DNA of 64,000 nucleotides from Isoetes taiwanensis (taxonomy: Eukaryota > Streptophyta > Lycopodiopsida > Isoetales > Isoetaceae): assembly GCA_021234155.1 (NCBI GenBank), contig JAJEKV010000001.1, positions 1,301,927 through 1,365,926 on the forward strand, written 5' to 3'. Made by a program: the position numbers and the translations under genes. Below the pieces are notes generated by a model. That model worked only from the letters and a program-made list of their open reading frames with translations, did not search any database and had not been told where the DNA came from. Below, piece by piece: positions 47,717 through 58,140 of this stretch (its first letter is position 1; each line of letters begins with the position of its first letter).

Positions 47717-48145
47717 TTATCTGGATTCCGGCATTACTTGCTCATTCTACTTCATTGCTCCATCGTCTCTATCATCTCTTTATTCCCGTTTTCTCTATTT
47801 TCTTGGTTTCTTCTTCTCCTTCCATTTACTCCGGTTGCCTTGGTTGCTCCTTGCTCTCAACAAGTCATTTTCTTTGATACTCCAGTACTTCTTACTTGCT
47901 CCTTCTGTCCATTTGTCTCGTTGCTCTGTGATCTTGTTTCCTTTTTGCCCCTTTGATCTCTGTTATATCATTTGTTCCGCAATTTACCACTCTGATCTTG
48001 TTTTCTAGCCATCCTATTTTCCATTTCTCCACTTCATTTGTTTTAGATCTTTTTTTCCTCTGTCGTCGCCTAGTTTGCATTATGCTCTTAGGGTAGATTC
48101 CTCTTCTATCGGCCACTTGGTTGTGTCATAGGACCCATCCTAGGA

Positions 48146-49109
48146 ATGCCACGGTTCTATTGCGATAGCAACAGAACCGACATTCCTTGGAGCCTCATCT
48201 CACATCTTCTATTTATTCTGCCTCTTCTCCTATTTTCATTCATCGGCGTTCTCTTGAGCTAGTTTCTCCTTCTTCTCTGCCCTACCAGTTTCCCTCACCC
48301 TCCCTCCCTCGATTCTCTGGCAAGAGGATTCCGTTCCATTGTTGAAGTTGCTCCAGTTCTTGTTGGTCCGTTTGCCATCTTTACTTCTCGGGTCACCCTG
48401 CAGCTTTTGACATCTTCCATATATTCTTTTCGATGTTTTTTGCGAGTATGTATGTGCTGATAGTTTTATTTTCCTCGGTGTGGCATAGTAGCCTCCGAGA
48501 CATACTTATCATGTTTTCTCTCGGCGTGGTGTTGTTGCCTCCGAGATCATATTTATTGTTTTTTTCTGATTGTGGCGCCAGTAGCCTCCGGAGGCAAACA
48601 CTAATCGGTTGTTTTTCCCGCGATGCTCATTCATTGAGCGGGCCCCGATTGGTCGGCCGTTTGTTTCTTTCGGCGTGGCCTGGAGCCTCAGGAGTCTTCT
48701 TGCCTATGGCATCTAACTCATTGACGGATTATTTTTTCTTTTAGCCTTGATTCTGCAGGATTGTTTAAGGCTTTGTGGTTGCCATAGTGCGTGGGGTCGT
48801 GCTTCAACTATTTGCTTGGGTTTCCTCAAAAACCTAAGAAGGCGTGGTTCTTCTTCCCGATGAGGAGTAGTCACCGGGTCTTCTCACCTTTGCATCGATC
48901 AAGTGGCAGATTATACCATTTTTTATGTTGTATTCTTCAGTTTCATCATGCTCTCGATGATTGTCTAGTTTCGGAGCATTTAAAGTTCATATTTTCAAAT
49001 TTATCTATCCCTAGTGAGGGATCCATTTGTACTCAATGTTTTACAAAGCTCAATGAGAACACCACTTCACTTCGCCACTTGGTTGTGTCATAGGACCCAT
49101 CCTAGGAAG
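48146..49109. mobile_element. Second, shorter member of the stem-loop element, head-to-tail with the first
   Basis: It shares about the first 145 bases (stem-loop arms 48152-48163 and 48168-48179) and the last 34 bases with the element at 42661-48145, but has a different middle. The junction is exact: the CCTAGGA end of one abuts the ATGCC start of the next. End-to-end insertion of related elements is common for Helitrons. Confidence 0.55.
48465..48700 (+). repeat. Degenerate repeat with CTCGG...CCGAG pairs
   Basis: Four or so loosely repeated units of roughly 55-65 bases. Each has a CTCGGNGTGG-like word, a short gap, then GCCTCCGAG or GCCTCAGGAG, so every unit could fold into a small hairpin. 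Confidence 0.55.
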
Positions 49110-49307
49110 GTATATTAGGAATCTTGGGACTCAATTGTTTCTTTAGGACGCCAAATATACCTTTTTCATTCTCATTTCTAAACGTTTTCCCCTACACCCT
49201 AGCAGCTTAATTACAATTTTGTCTACGCCTCACAAAGCGAGCATCCAATAAATATAAACAGCAAAGCTGGTACATGGAAGACTTTTGTCCTCAATTGCAT
49301 ATGCCTA

Positions 49308-49697
49308 TTGATACGAGGAAATCAAAGCATAGTACTCCCATATGGCACAACAGCACTCGCGGATCTCCAATACCCAGGAAGAACCGCAAACTCGCTTATC
49401 CAAATTCCCATTGTGAAAAACAATGTAGGTCTATATTCGTTATTAGAACGAGATTTGGGAGCGGCTCAACTACTTACTGTAGTAAGGCCCGTAATATGGG
49501 ACGGATTTCCAATGGCTAATAAAGCAGTAATAGAAAGTGTGAATAACCTATTGCAACAACTGTGTAGAAACGACTTACCCCATTGTTCCACCATCGCTGC
49601 CGGAATCCACCAGAGCTGGAAGCTCAAAATGCCCCGACCATATTTTTCCCGACAAAGAGGAGGTAGGTTACTCCACACAAACAATACCCTAAACTAA
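49308..49697 (+). CDS. Unrecognised protein-like frame (129 codons)
   Basis: The frame reads IVLPYGTTALADLQYPGRTA, then IPIVKNNVGLYSLLERDLG, then VVRPVIWDGFPMANKAVIES. Balanced composition and predicted helices look like a real protein or a decayed exon. Upstream sequence in the same frame (KAGTWKTFVLN) is open back to about 49262. I recognise no family. Confidence 0.35.
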   Translation: MIRGNQSIVLPYGTTALADLQYPGRTANSLIQIPIVKNNVGLYSLLERDLGAAQLLTVVRPVIWDGFPMANKAVIESVNNLLQQLCRNDLPHCSTIAAGIHQSWKLKMPRPYFSRQRGGRLLHTNNTLN

Positions 49698-49861
49698 GAA
49701 AACCATCTCGAGTTCTAGCCTAATAGCGGCTCCAAGCAGAGGATTTAGCGCAGAGGATGGCCATGGCAGCTGTTCGACAGGGAGAAGGCAACCACACCAT
49801 AATACGAAGGGCGAGATGATGCCCACGGTTACCCAGTTGAAACATCCGCCATCGAGAACGC

Positions 49862-49992
49862 AGGTGACCGCCAGTTTACAGGTCACAAGAGGTTTGGAGC
49901 AGTCAGCATATTCTAGGTATGTTCTAGCATATACCTAGGATATGCTAGAAACCCATATAAATGAGGGTTTGCCCCCTAGGGGCAACCCAAAA
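49862..49992 (+). repeat. SINE-like piece with palindromic 3' end and A-tail, copy 2
   Basis: Related to 6677-6815. It ends TTGCCCCCTAGGGGCAACCC followed by an A-rich tail of about 30 bases that runs directly into the B3 copy B upstream flank. Confidence 0.55.
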
Positions 49993-50171
49993 AAGAAAAA
50001 AGAAAAAAAAAAAAGAGGGTATTGAAAACATATATATCAATATATTCCCGATTTGGGATAATTAACATTGATGTGACATGCCTAAATATCTAGTAATTAC
50101 AGTGGGATGTTGGATTTTTATCTTGTCTCTGTCCCTCTGTTTCTTATGCTTGCTCTGTTTTCGCTTAACCG

Positions 50172-51062
50172 GGATCCTTCTCTCCTTGGCGGATGCGAGA
50201 CTGTAGCTCTTGACAGTCCAGGCGATGGCGACTGCATTTTTAGTTGACGTGAAAATTGCTGGTAACCGCAGTTCTTATATTTTTATTTTATTTTTTCTGT
50301 TTTCGCTCGTTCATATATCAGACATGGTGTAGGAGATTGAGGGAGTTGTCGTGGCAGTGGACGAACAAATTGTTGTTGTTGGGCCCAACCGGAAAGATTA
50401 TCCTGTTTTTGTGGCATCAGTGGGAGGCAGAACTTTCTTTGCTCAAGGATGGGAGTCTTTTTTGCAGGAAAACAATATAGTTGATGGCAGTGCTCTCCTG
50501 TGTATTATGTCAAACAATGGGACTCATTTGACAGCAAGAGTTTATGATGGCACCTACCGTGTAAAGCCTGTTGGTAACTGGGAAGTTGGAGGTCCTAGCA
50601 ATGATCCGCCTACCAATATAGACAAAAATGGCCATGATGATATTAACACTAGTGTGCTTGCGCATGCTGATGTTGCAAATCATGTTTTTCTCACCGATGA
50701 TGAGTTGTCTGATGATGATGGACCGATATCAAAGAGGCCATTTCGTGTTGCTCTTCTTACAGCGAATTTCAACAGGGGCTTGGCATACTTCTATTACCTC
50801 TTTATTTTAATTAGCATAAATCTTCTCAATGTTATTCTTTCTTTTTCTTTTTTTCCGGATACTAGATCAGGAAGACAAATGGCGAAATCCTCCCAAAGGA
50901 TCTAATGTACTAATTACTGGTCCCGACGATCAGAAAATGGCCCTCGCAGGAAAAAGAAGCAGGAATTGCCTCAGTGATGGTTGGACTGGTTTCAAGAAAA
51001 TGTTTGGATTACGCCTTGGTGATGTGTTGGAATTCAAATTAGACGAAGACGAGCTTCAATAG
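50172..51062 (+). pseudogene. B3-domain (REM-like) gene, copy B, splice sites lost
   Basis: Reads EIEGVVVAVDEQIVVVGPN from an acceptor-like GTGTAG at 50332, then VFVASVGGRTFFAQGWESFL and DGSALLCIMSNNGTHLTARV. These form the second half of a B3 domain. An acidic linker follows, then the start of a second B3 domain, RPFRVALLTANFNRGL, to 50782. The last exon (50859-51062) gives ILDQEDKWRNPPKGSNVLI and GKRSRNCLSDGWTGFKKMFG to the stop. B3 domains are plant-specific DNA-binding folds. The intron at 50783-50858 starts GC and ends GG where copy A has GT and AG, so splicing should fail, and reading through shifts the frame (76 bases). A 5' exon is not resolved; an 8-base deletion relative to copy A lies near 50252. 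Confidence 0.82.
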
Positions 51063-51463
51063 AATATGAAGATACTGGAGGGTGCAGTTTTGCATATCCG
51101 ACTCCTCTACTTTATGTTCTGAAACTTTTCTATGTTTAGATAGAATTGGGCTCCTCTTTTGGTGAATGCCTTTTGTGTATAATGGGTTCTTATATTCCTG
51201 ACTGTTTTACGTAATGTATAAGGAATCAACTAATATATAGAGTTTTTTATTTTCCAAAATTCTATTTGTAGAGAAGAGTTCATTTGCTTCCAAATTGATA
51301 TGTTTACATGTTCATAACCACTTTCAGTTTCTTTAAATTAATAGTCAGATGTTCCATATCTGGTCCATATTCCTATCAGTGGGACATCTAAGCCTGAAAT
51401 CGCATGTGCACACTCAATAGTTTTATGGATATGAACAAAGGATTTGTACTCACAACCTAAATA
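51063..51463 (+). repeat. 3' flank of B3 copy B
   Basis: Collinear with 13156-13578. It lacks a short GGCTGAAAACTCCATGAGCA-type segment that copy A has just after the stop. Similarity ends at CTCACAACCTAAAT and resumes at 62606. Confidence 0.85.
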
Positions 51464-51545
51464 TCTAGCATAATAACAGGGAGTTTCTTTTGTGTTTTTG
51501 TACGATATTTACTAAGGTTTTTCTATGATTTTGTTGTCGTATTCA

Positions 51546-52101
51546 CATTAGGGTTTTTTTGAGATTAAAAAAGGGCCTTTAAAACATGCCAACTAAGCCA
51601 AATGAAGATAAATGAACTACCAATCAGAAATCGAGAGCTTCGGCCGGGTCGGGGCAAAGAAAATCGTTATAACTAACTTACTGGATCACATTTTCTAGTA
51701 TAACTGTTGATAGAAAAGTCCAAATGAGCTCTCGTTTAGTGCAATAGATAGATCTCGTTGAGATCTTTCCAACCTTAGGTGCTTTGCACATATTTTAACT
51801 ACTTATGATTGTCAAAACTCCAAAAAATATAGTTTTTATCATTTTTTACTATTCTATAGGGCTAAAAGATATGCAAACCACCCAAGGTTGGAAAGATCTC
51901 AACGAGATCTATCTATTGCACCAAACAAAGCTCATTTGGACTTTTCTATCAACACTTAAAAAAAAAATGTGATCCGATTGAGTTAGTTATAACTGACTTT
52001 TCTTTGACCGGATACCGATACTGTTTTCTCGATTGGTAGTTCATAAAGCTTAGTTAGCAGTTCTTAGAAGGCCCTTTTATGATCTCAAAAAGTCCCTAAT
52101 G
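51546..52101. mobile_element. Foldback element with about 225-bp inverted arms
   Basis: Left arm 51546-51780 and right arm 51880-52101 are inverted copies. Best kept are ATTAGGG at the outer ends, GATAGAAAAGTCCAAATGAG and CAATAGATAGATCTCGTTGA. A 99-base spacer separates them. Such long-armed elements without ORFs are typical of Mutator-like or foldback MITEs. No target duplication was clear. A transcript would form a long hairpin suited to small-RNA production. Confidence 0.85.
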
Positions 52102-52248
52102 ACTAGGTGTACTAAATAGTATTTATAGAGTGCTCCGTTTCTTGGCCGTTGATTTTTGATGAGGGGTAGAATTGGATGGCCGTGATTAAATTTATGTATA
52201 TATCACAGGCTGGACCACAATGATTTTTTTATATCTACCATTCAGGGT

Positions 52249-53497
52249 GATTTTCCACTAGAGTGGTTGTCTCATATTTTAGCCATTTCTATTAGGCCAC
52301 ATAAGCAAATAAGAAAGAAATGATTTTCTACTTTTAAAAATAAGACATGTCCCATTTAGGTTTGGATAGGTTCGGTTCCTCCTTTTAAGGGGAATGGAGT
52401 CTTATTTTATACCGGGGGATTTCCCCTGGTATAAAATAAGACAGTGTCACATATGTTAATAAGGCCCTTTTTCCACGACCATAGTGTCTTATTTTTTATT
52501 TGATTTGGTTGGTCCAAGTCAGCATTTAAGACATTACAGTTTTTCCACCGCAATTTTTACGACATGTCCTAAAGCTCTTCCGTACAATGTTGATGTCTCA
52601 TTTTCTTCCGGGGGATTTCCCCGGCCACAAAATAAGATAGCATTCTTGAACCAATCACCGTTCAAGTTCGCCGCAGAACCAGGGTGTCACAAAAAAGGGA
52701 TTTTTCATCAATCGGGTTCTTGGATAGCAGACCGAAATCTGAAAGAAAAAGGTGATCATCTTTTATTCCCGTGACTGTTGATGCATGTTTCCGGAAGAAC
52801 TCCAAAATCCGACTGCAGAAGCCTGGCAATGGCGGATGGTTGTTGCGGCAGAGAATAGAAGTGCTCTTTGTTGGTAGGGAGCTTTTGGTTGAGTCTTAGG
52901 ATCTTCGGGCATATGGAGCTTCTGGATGCCTGTTCAGAGTTCCGCTGGCCGGAGTTTATGCCCACAATCATACCTATCACACAATGGTTTATTTTAGGTT
53001 TATTTTAGGAGAGAAGGGCACCGGAAATTTAAGCTTCAGAATGCAAATTTTTCTGTAATGCAGCAAAAAACCCCTTGCCCGATTCTCTTCACCTACACCA
53101 AAGAATCAGGATCGATCCATTAAGCCCATAAATTGTTTCAAGTTAACCCTATTCCAGTAGAATGATAAACCCACTGAATCCGGAGTAAAATTTCACATAG
53201 AGGTTAGAGATGGCGCCTTGCAAACACACGGCAATCGATTGGAAATGAAAACAGAACCTCACAAACATGTCGGATTCAAGCCCAAAACAGGTCGGATTCA
53301 AGCCCAAAAGCAGGTCGAAAATCAGAAGGTCGAAAATCAGATGCTTCAAAAGGATTTTGGTTCGTTCTTGAAGCCAACAGGATTTTAGTGTGAATATCTT
53401 GCTCTGTCCAGTGTATATTTTGCATAGTGGAAAACCGTCATTATAAGACATGTCTTATGTGAATAAGACATGTCTTATATTAAAGTAGTGGAAAACC
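52249..53497. mobile_element. MITE-like element with TTTTCCACTA ends and GTCTTATTTTA palindromes
   Basis: TTTTCCACTA at 52251-52260 and TAGTGGAAAACC at 53486-53497 are inverted (a second TAGTGGAAAACC is at 53425-53436). Inside are a near-perfect 44-base hairpin at 52399-52442 (arms starting GTCTTATTTTATACC), a weaker version at 52588-52635, and two exact 16-base palindromes ATAAGACATGTCTTAT at 53443-53458 and 53463-53478. A tiny relative is at 60362-60419. The frames inside show no family. Confidence 0.55.
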
Positions 53498-53506
53498 ATT
53501 TTTTTT

Positions 53507-53529
53507 GGGTTGCCCGTAGGGGGCAACCC
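53507..53529. repeat. GGGTTGCCC...GGGCAACCC palindrome
   Basis: Matches the palindromic 3' ends at 6785-6810 and 49963-49988, in opposite orientation with the T-run at 53499-53506 as its tail. It probably marks another SINE-like insertion reading on the minus strand. Confidence 0.5.
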
Positions 53530-53696
53530 TCTTGTTGGAGGGTGGAGTGACGGTTCGAAGGCTTGGATCCGTCTTCAGAAAAATATGCCTCGAAATATGC
53601 TATGTAAGCGGATGCGATGGGATGGTTTTTTCTAGGGTTTTGGTAAGGCCCAGTGACAGTTAGACGGTGAGGATTCACCTGCGATGTACCTGATCG

Positions 53697-54606
53697 ATGG
53701 TAGAGATTGTTTGGGCGGATGCTAGTGCGATGAATGAGTTCCTTCCTTTTCTTCCAGCTGATCCATGGCAGCGTTCCTTTTCTTTCGTTTCGGCCGATCC
53801 ATGGCAGCGGAATCAAAATTGCAGGTACATTTGCAACTGTTTAGCATGTTGGTTCCTCAACTCTTGTTATGCTTCGGATTATGAAGGCTTGTATGCCCCT
53901 GCCCATTGCCGGTGCCAACTACTCCGAATTGCATTCTGGCATTACCCCTTCAATCCGGCTTTTGGAGGATCGTCCATGGGCATGGTTGCAGGATTTGGTT
54001 CACCGCCATAGAGTGGTCGTGTTATCCAAAACAAATTGCGTGTGAGTTGCCAGACCCTCTTTTTTCTTAGAATATACAATTATGTGAACGTTCAATAGCA
54101 TCTCTGCTAAATGCACCTATAGATCTTTGGCTATTTTATTCTTTCATGATTTTGTCTCTCAATTCATGATTTAGATGCTTTCTTACCAGAATAGTAGGAA
54201 CTTGAAATGCCCCATTATAAAATCACAAACATGATTACGTTATTAGTTCATGGGAAACTTCCAAGTACGTCAATTTTTAGTATTGATATTTGATGTTATG
54301 CTTTCTCCTTTGGATACAGGTTTAGCAAACGTGTGAAGGCAGTATTTCATATGCTTAAAGAGGATGCTCATATAGCAGATCTTGATAAGAGAGGTTGGCT
54401 TTTCTTTATGCATCCCTCGCACGAGCAAAGCAAAGAAATAATCTTACGTCTATGATACTTGATAAGAAAAATGAAGAATATGTAGCAATCGTTTCTTAAA
54501 CTTTTCTCACTTTTATGTGCAGTTGATGGGGATGTGATCATAAGAGCAGTGGAAAGATATGTGGGATATTGGATCACACCCCAAGTAGTTGTAAATGGAA
54601 TGCATT
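53697..54606 (+). pseudogene. Exon-like pieces of an unrecognised gene
   Basis: Three pieces look spliced. One near 53697-53824 contains ADPWQR twice and ends GCAG|GTACAT. A second near 54320-54391 (between GGATACAG and GAGAG|GTTGGC) reads RFSKRVKAVFHMLKEDAHIA. A third near 54523-54606 after ATGTGCAG reads DGDVIIRAVERYVGYWITPQ and stops. The last two join in a consistent phase and look like the C-terminus of a helical protein. Family not recognised. Confidence 0.35.
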
Positions 54607-54908
54607 AAGGTGCTGTAGAATGTAAGTCTAACCTTCAATTAGTTGCATAATCTCCTTTCTTTTAGGTTGGTTGATTTGTTCCAAAGAGTGGGAAATTTCT
54701 TCTTGCTACCAATCATATTGTTTTTGCAGAATAACATGTTGAACATTCTCAGCATATCATTTGAGGAGAGGAAGGGGGGAAATTTAGGAAGCAGAGCTCC
54801 AGATTGGCAACTTTCAAGGAATACACTGTGTGGTAAAAGGACTGGTGAAGAAAACTGTTAATACATTGAATGTTTTCTATATTTGTTCGTTGAAGTTGTG
54901 GCAAATTA

Positions 54909-55900
54909 GTGATGCAAAGTTCTTTGGGCAAGCATGCTCATGCTTGCATCATCCAAAATGACTGTAAGGACATGTGTAATGGTGTCTTTGCTCCAAATAA
55001 CGTTTTGACAGTGTTCAACAGATTACATGGACCAAAAATTTTCTCATGGACTCTTCTAATCATGGCCTATGCGAGAGGTAGAGCAGAAGATGCGCGTCTT
55101 ATTTTGACAAATGCCATGGCGAGATGGGGTTTGGAATGCCATGATTGCAGTTTACTCTCGGCATGCATGTCTGAAAGAAGGATTAGAGTTGTTCCGGGCA
55201 GTGCAAACCGAAGGCATAGAGCCAAGAAAAGTAACCTTGATGAACATTCTTATGTGGCAAGAAAATTTGTGCTTACCTTCTACGAAATAACTTATGTTCA
55301 GATTTGCTATTGGAAGCTTCTTTGATAAGCATGTATAGCATTTGTAGATGCTTGATGATTCTCAATTGGTGTTTGCTCAAACGCCTAAGAAAGATGTGAT
55401 CACATGGACTAGAATGATCGCAGTTTCTTGCAGCGTGATTGCCATAGGAAAGGCCTTGTACTTTTCCTTTAAATGGAGCTGGAAGGACTAATGGTGGACA
55501 AGGTCACGTTTGTAACCATTCTTTCTGAGAGATTAAAATCTTGCCCGCCAAGTATTTGATAAAATGCACGAAAAGATTTTTATCATGGACTGCCATGATT
55601 ACAGCATGTGTACAGAATAGTAGAGATAAGAGAAGCCACATATATCAGCATGTGGTGATATATGTTGTCACATATATCAATGCATGTAAATTTCTTTGGA
55701 GGCAAATGATTCCCTGATTTCCTTTTAAATGGGGCAGTTGATTTTTCGGAGGTAGACTCCGTCCTTGTATAGTATGCCAGATTTTGGACTCTGAAGGATG
55801 TGCAGCTGGTCTTCAACAAAATGCCTGAGAGAGGAAAACTTGCATGGCATATCATGATTTTGCTCTTGTTTGAGATGGGATTTGCACTTATTACTGTTGC
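54909..55900 (+). pseudogene. PPR protein remnant
   Basis: Scattered over three frames are typical PPR pieces: GKHAHACIIQNDCK, NNVLTVFNRLHGPKIFSW followed by TLLIMAYARG, LKEGLELFRAVQTEGIEP, TPKKDVITWTRMIA, ARQVFDKMHEK and VQLVFNKMPERGKLAWHIMI. These are PLS-type motifs of organellar RNA-editing factors of land plants. Many frameshifts separate them, so this is a long-dead gene. No DYW end is visible. Confidence 0.75.
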
Positions 55901-55929
55901 TACTCAGCTTATGTGAACTAGAAACTATC

Positions 55930-56960
55930 ATTACATTAAGAAAATTTGATTCCGAGTTTCATGAGGCTCATGTGGTTAGGTATTTATGAGCTTATTGTTG
56001 CTTCCAACTGTACTGTGACCATAGGATGCAACAAAATATAATGAGTTGTGAAGTTTTCAAGTCACATTATTGCCATGGCAGGAAGAGGATTGCGTTAAAG
56101 GGCTATGAAAATTAAATTCTACATGCATGCAAAACTACATTTTAGGGTCATTTGCACTTGAATACTACGATAACATTTTTGTTTTTGCTTCATGTATGTC
56201 CTTTTAACCATTCATTTGGTATTATTATCAAACCATATATAAGGGATGTTCCCCGCTTATTTTCTTTGATGAGAAAAAAACCTGGGTTCGACACGTATCC
56301 TTGAGAAAGCTGAGTTCGACACGTGCCCTTGAAAAAGAAGGAAAAAAAAACTTCGGACGTTCCCCGCTGTGGAAAAGAGCTGATGTACGCCTCGTTTCTT
56401 CCTCTTCAAGAAATCTTATTGATCTTCCTATTTCTTGCCCTACAATCGGGAGTGAGGCGCGCCCTGCAAGGATGGCTCATAGTGGCCCTTGACCTTTTTG
56501 GCGTTGGTCTAGGCTAGTGCAAAATTTCAAAAAATTTGAGCAAACGCTTGCTTTGGTCGCCAGAACTAGGAAGAATGGCAATGGCAGCCATTCATTCATA
56601 GCCCTCTCTGTGTTATTTCCAGAAAACACAAAGGTCTGTTTCATTAACCCATTCGCTGGTTAAATTTGAAGTTATGGCAAACGTATTGCTCGTTTTCGGT
56701 AGCTCTGTTAGAATTTACAGCTTTACATGATGGGTCTCCTCCTTGTGGGTTCGAAATGTCATTTTTTAACTTAATTGTTTTAATCCTCCATCATTTCCTT
56801 TTCTGAGGAACAGAGCAAATACTCCAGCACAAATCTTCTGCGCGAATAGCCTTATTCTTTCTTTTCTGCCATTTTATTCTATCTTTCTTGAATAGGGCAG
56901 CAGAGTAAGTGCCACTACTAGCCTTTACCTCAAATTCCTTTGCTAAACGGTCTGGTTTGA
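55930..56960. other. No recognisable gene
   Basis: AT-rich. A short direct repeat TTCGACACGT occurs at 56287 and 56312. Frames near 56301-56517 lack any motif. Confidence 0.4.
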
Positions 56961-57199
56961 CTAGTTGTTGCAGTTCTACGGTCGCCCTAATATCTCTGGA
57001 TTAGTTTTGGCTCGTCTAGATCTCAACCTAAATGCGGGTTGTGCTCTGCAGAACTGCTTGGGGGGAAGCTCAAATTTACTCGATTTTTTATTTATGCGAG
57101 AGAAGGCAGTGAGGCCCCGCGTAAAATCCGTGGTAAGTTTTTACCTTTGTTTCTCTTGGATATAGAACTTACCTTGCAGGCTGTATTTTGGGCAAATAA

Positions 57200-57421
57200 T
57201 TGGCCAATTTGGGGAGCCCAGAGGCACTTCGTTTGTTTGCCCTAAATAGTTACAAAAACAGAGTCGAAATCCCTAAATCCAGAGTTCCGGCCTGCACCAA
57301 GGCTTCTCAGCCCAAATCGGAAGCGTTTGTAAGACATTTTCAGGACAATGGTCCTGCTGCTGCGATTGCCATGCTTGGTGGGTTATCTCTGGGAGTTGGG
57401 AACATAGCCATGCAATGCTAA
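57200..57421 (+). pseudogene. Possible ureide permease (UPS) fragment
   Basis: The frame contains FVRHFQDNGPAAAIAMLGG followed by LSLGVGNIAMQC and a stop. The spacing D-N-x-P-(x4)-A-M-x-G-G-(x2)-L-(x2)-G-N-(x3)-Q matches what I remember of a membrane segment of plant ureide permeases (DNWPSVLFAMAGG...GNL). Upstream residues do not match clearly. If right, it is an isolated exon-size fragment. Confidence 0.35.
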
Positions 57422-57707
57422 GATCCTTCCTTCATGATTCAAACAGAACTGACATTCAGGCTCAGTTGTGCACCAATCCTTATAGCCAGTAAGAATCTAT
57501 TGCATGAAATTAGTGATATTAATTGGGTGTTCCTTTTGCATGCCTGTCAAATTATTCTTGGATTTTGTTTTCAAGTACAACTCAGTCTTTTCTTTGTAGC
57601 TATTTAGGCAATTGAATTTTCCTTATGATAATGATGAATTTACTTACGGAAAAAAATGAAGCCAGAAAGATGCGAGGAAGATGTGCTTTGTTCATCACCA
57701 TTAATCA

Positions 57708-58140
57708 TAATTTCCTTCTTTCTGTTTCTCTATATGGCATCAATTATTTTTGGGTTGTTGCCTAAGGAAGGTTCCAAGCGTCATTGCAGTATAAGCTGGA
57801 GAGCAGTCATCAAGGGTCGAAATTAGGGGGGTTCCTCCCCAGAATATCCGATTAAAGTTGGAAATTTCCGATTTGCTAAAGTAGATGCAGGCAAATTTCC
57901 GGTCAAAATTTCAAAAAAATAGTGTTAAATCCGGCAAGTTAGAGGTATTTTTCTAAAAAATCCGGTAAGCATAAATGAAAGGCGGCATTTTTGCTGGTTA
58001 GTGCAAAATCTAAATTCGAGGCTTGGCGATCCATGGTTCCAAGCGTCATTGCGAATAATTGGAGAGCGTCCATTGCTACATGATCAATATTGTAAGCATC
58101 TTATGACTATGTGATAAGTAAATGATTGAACATTCATTTC
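57708..58140 (+). repeat. Direct repeat, copy 1 (interrupted)
   Basis: Shares TTATTTTTGGGTTGTTGC, GGTTCCAAGCGTCATTGC and GATCAATATTGTAAGCATCT, in this order, with 58838-59012. About 210 bases (57815-58026) are inserted, and the GGTTCCAAGCGTCATTGC...GGAGAGC segment is present on both sides of the insert. Confidence 0.75.

Larger units (their letters stand above)
42661..48145. mobile_element. 5.5-kb non-coding element with terminal stem-loop (Helitron-like?)
   Basis: It begins ATGCCACGG with a stem-loop (arms 42667-42678 and 42683-42694, loop GATA, one mismatch). It ends GGCCACTTGGTTGTGTCATA...CCATCCTAGGA. The same start and end bound the unit at 48146-49109. The plus strand is T-rich and guanine-poor; the hydrophobic frames in it follow from that bias and I do not call them genes. 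Read on the minus strand the unit begins TCCTAGG and ends with the hairpin, like a Helitron, but the final bases are GGCAT and not CTRR. No Rep/helicase protein is seen, so the class is open. Confidence 0.5.

Noticed and set aside
43250-48120. Many hydrophobic plus-strand frames resembling membrane proteins
   Set aside because: T-rich, guanine-poor base bias makes Phe/Leu/Ser codons common; no shared motif or splice structure.
48433-48744. 103-codon plus-strand protein
   Set aside because: It overlaps the hairpin array and the element end; composition-driven.
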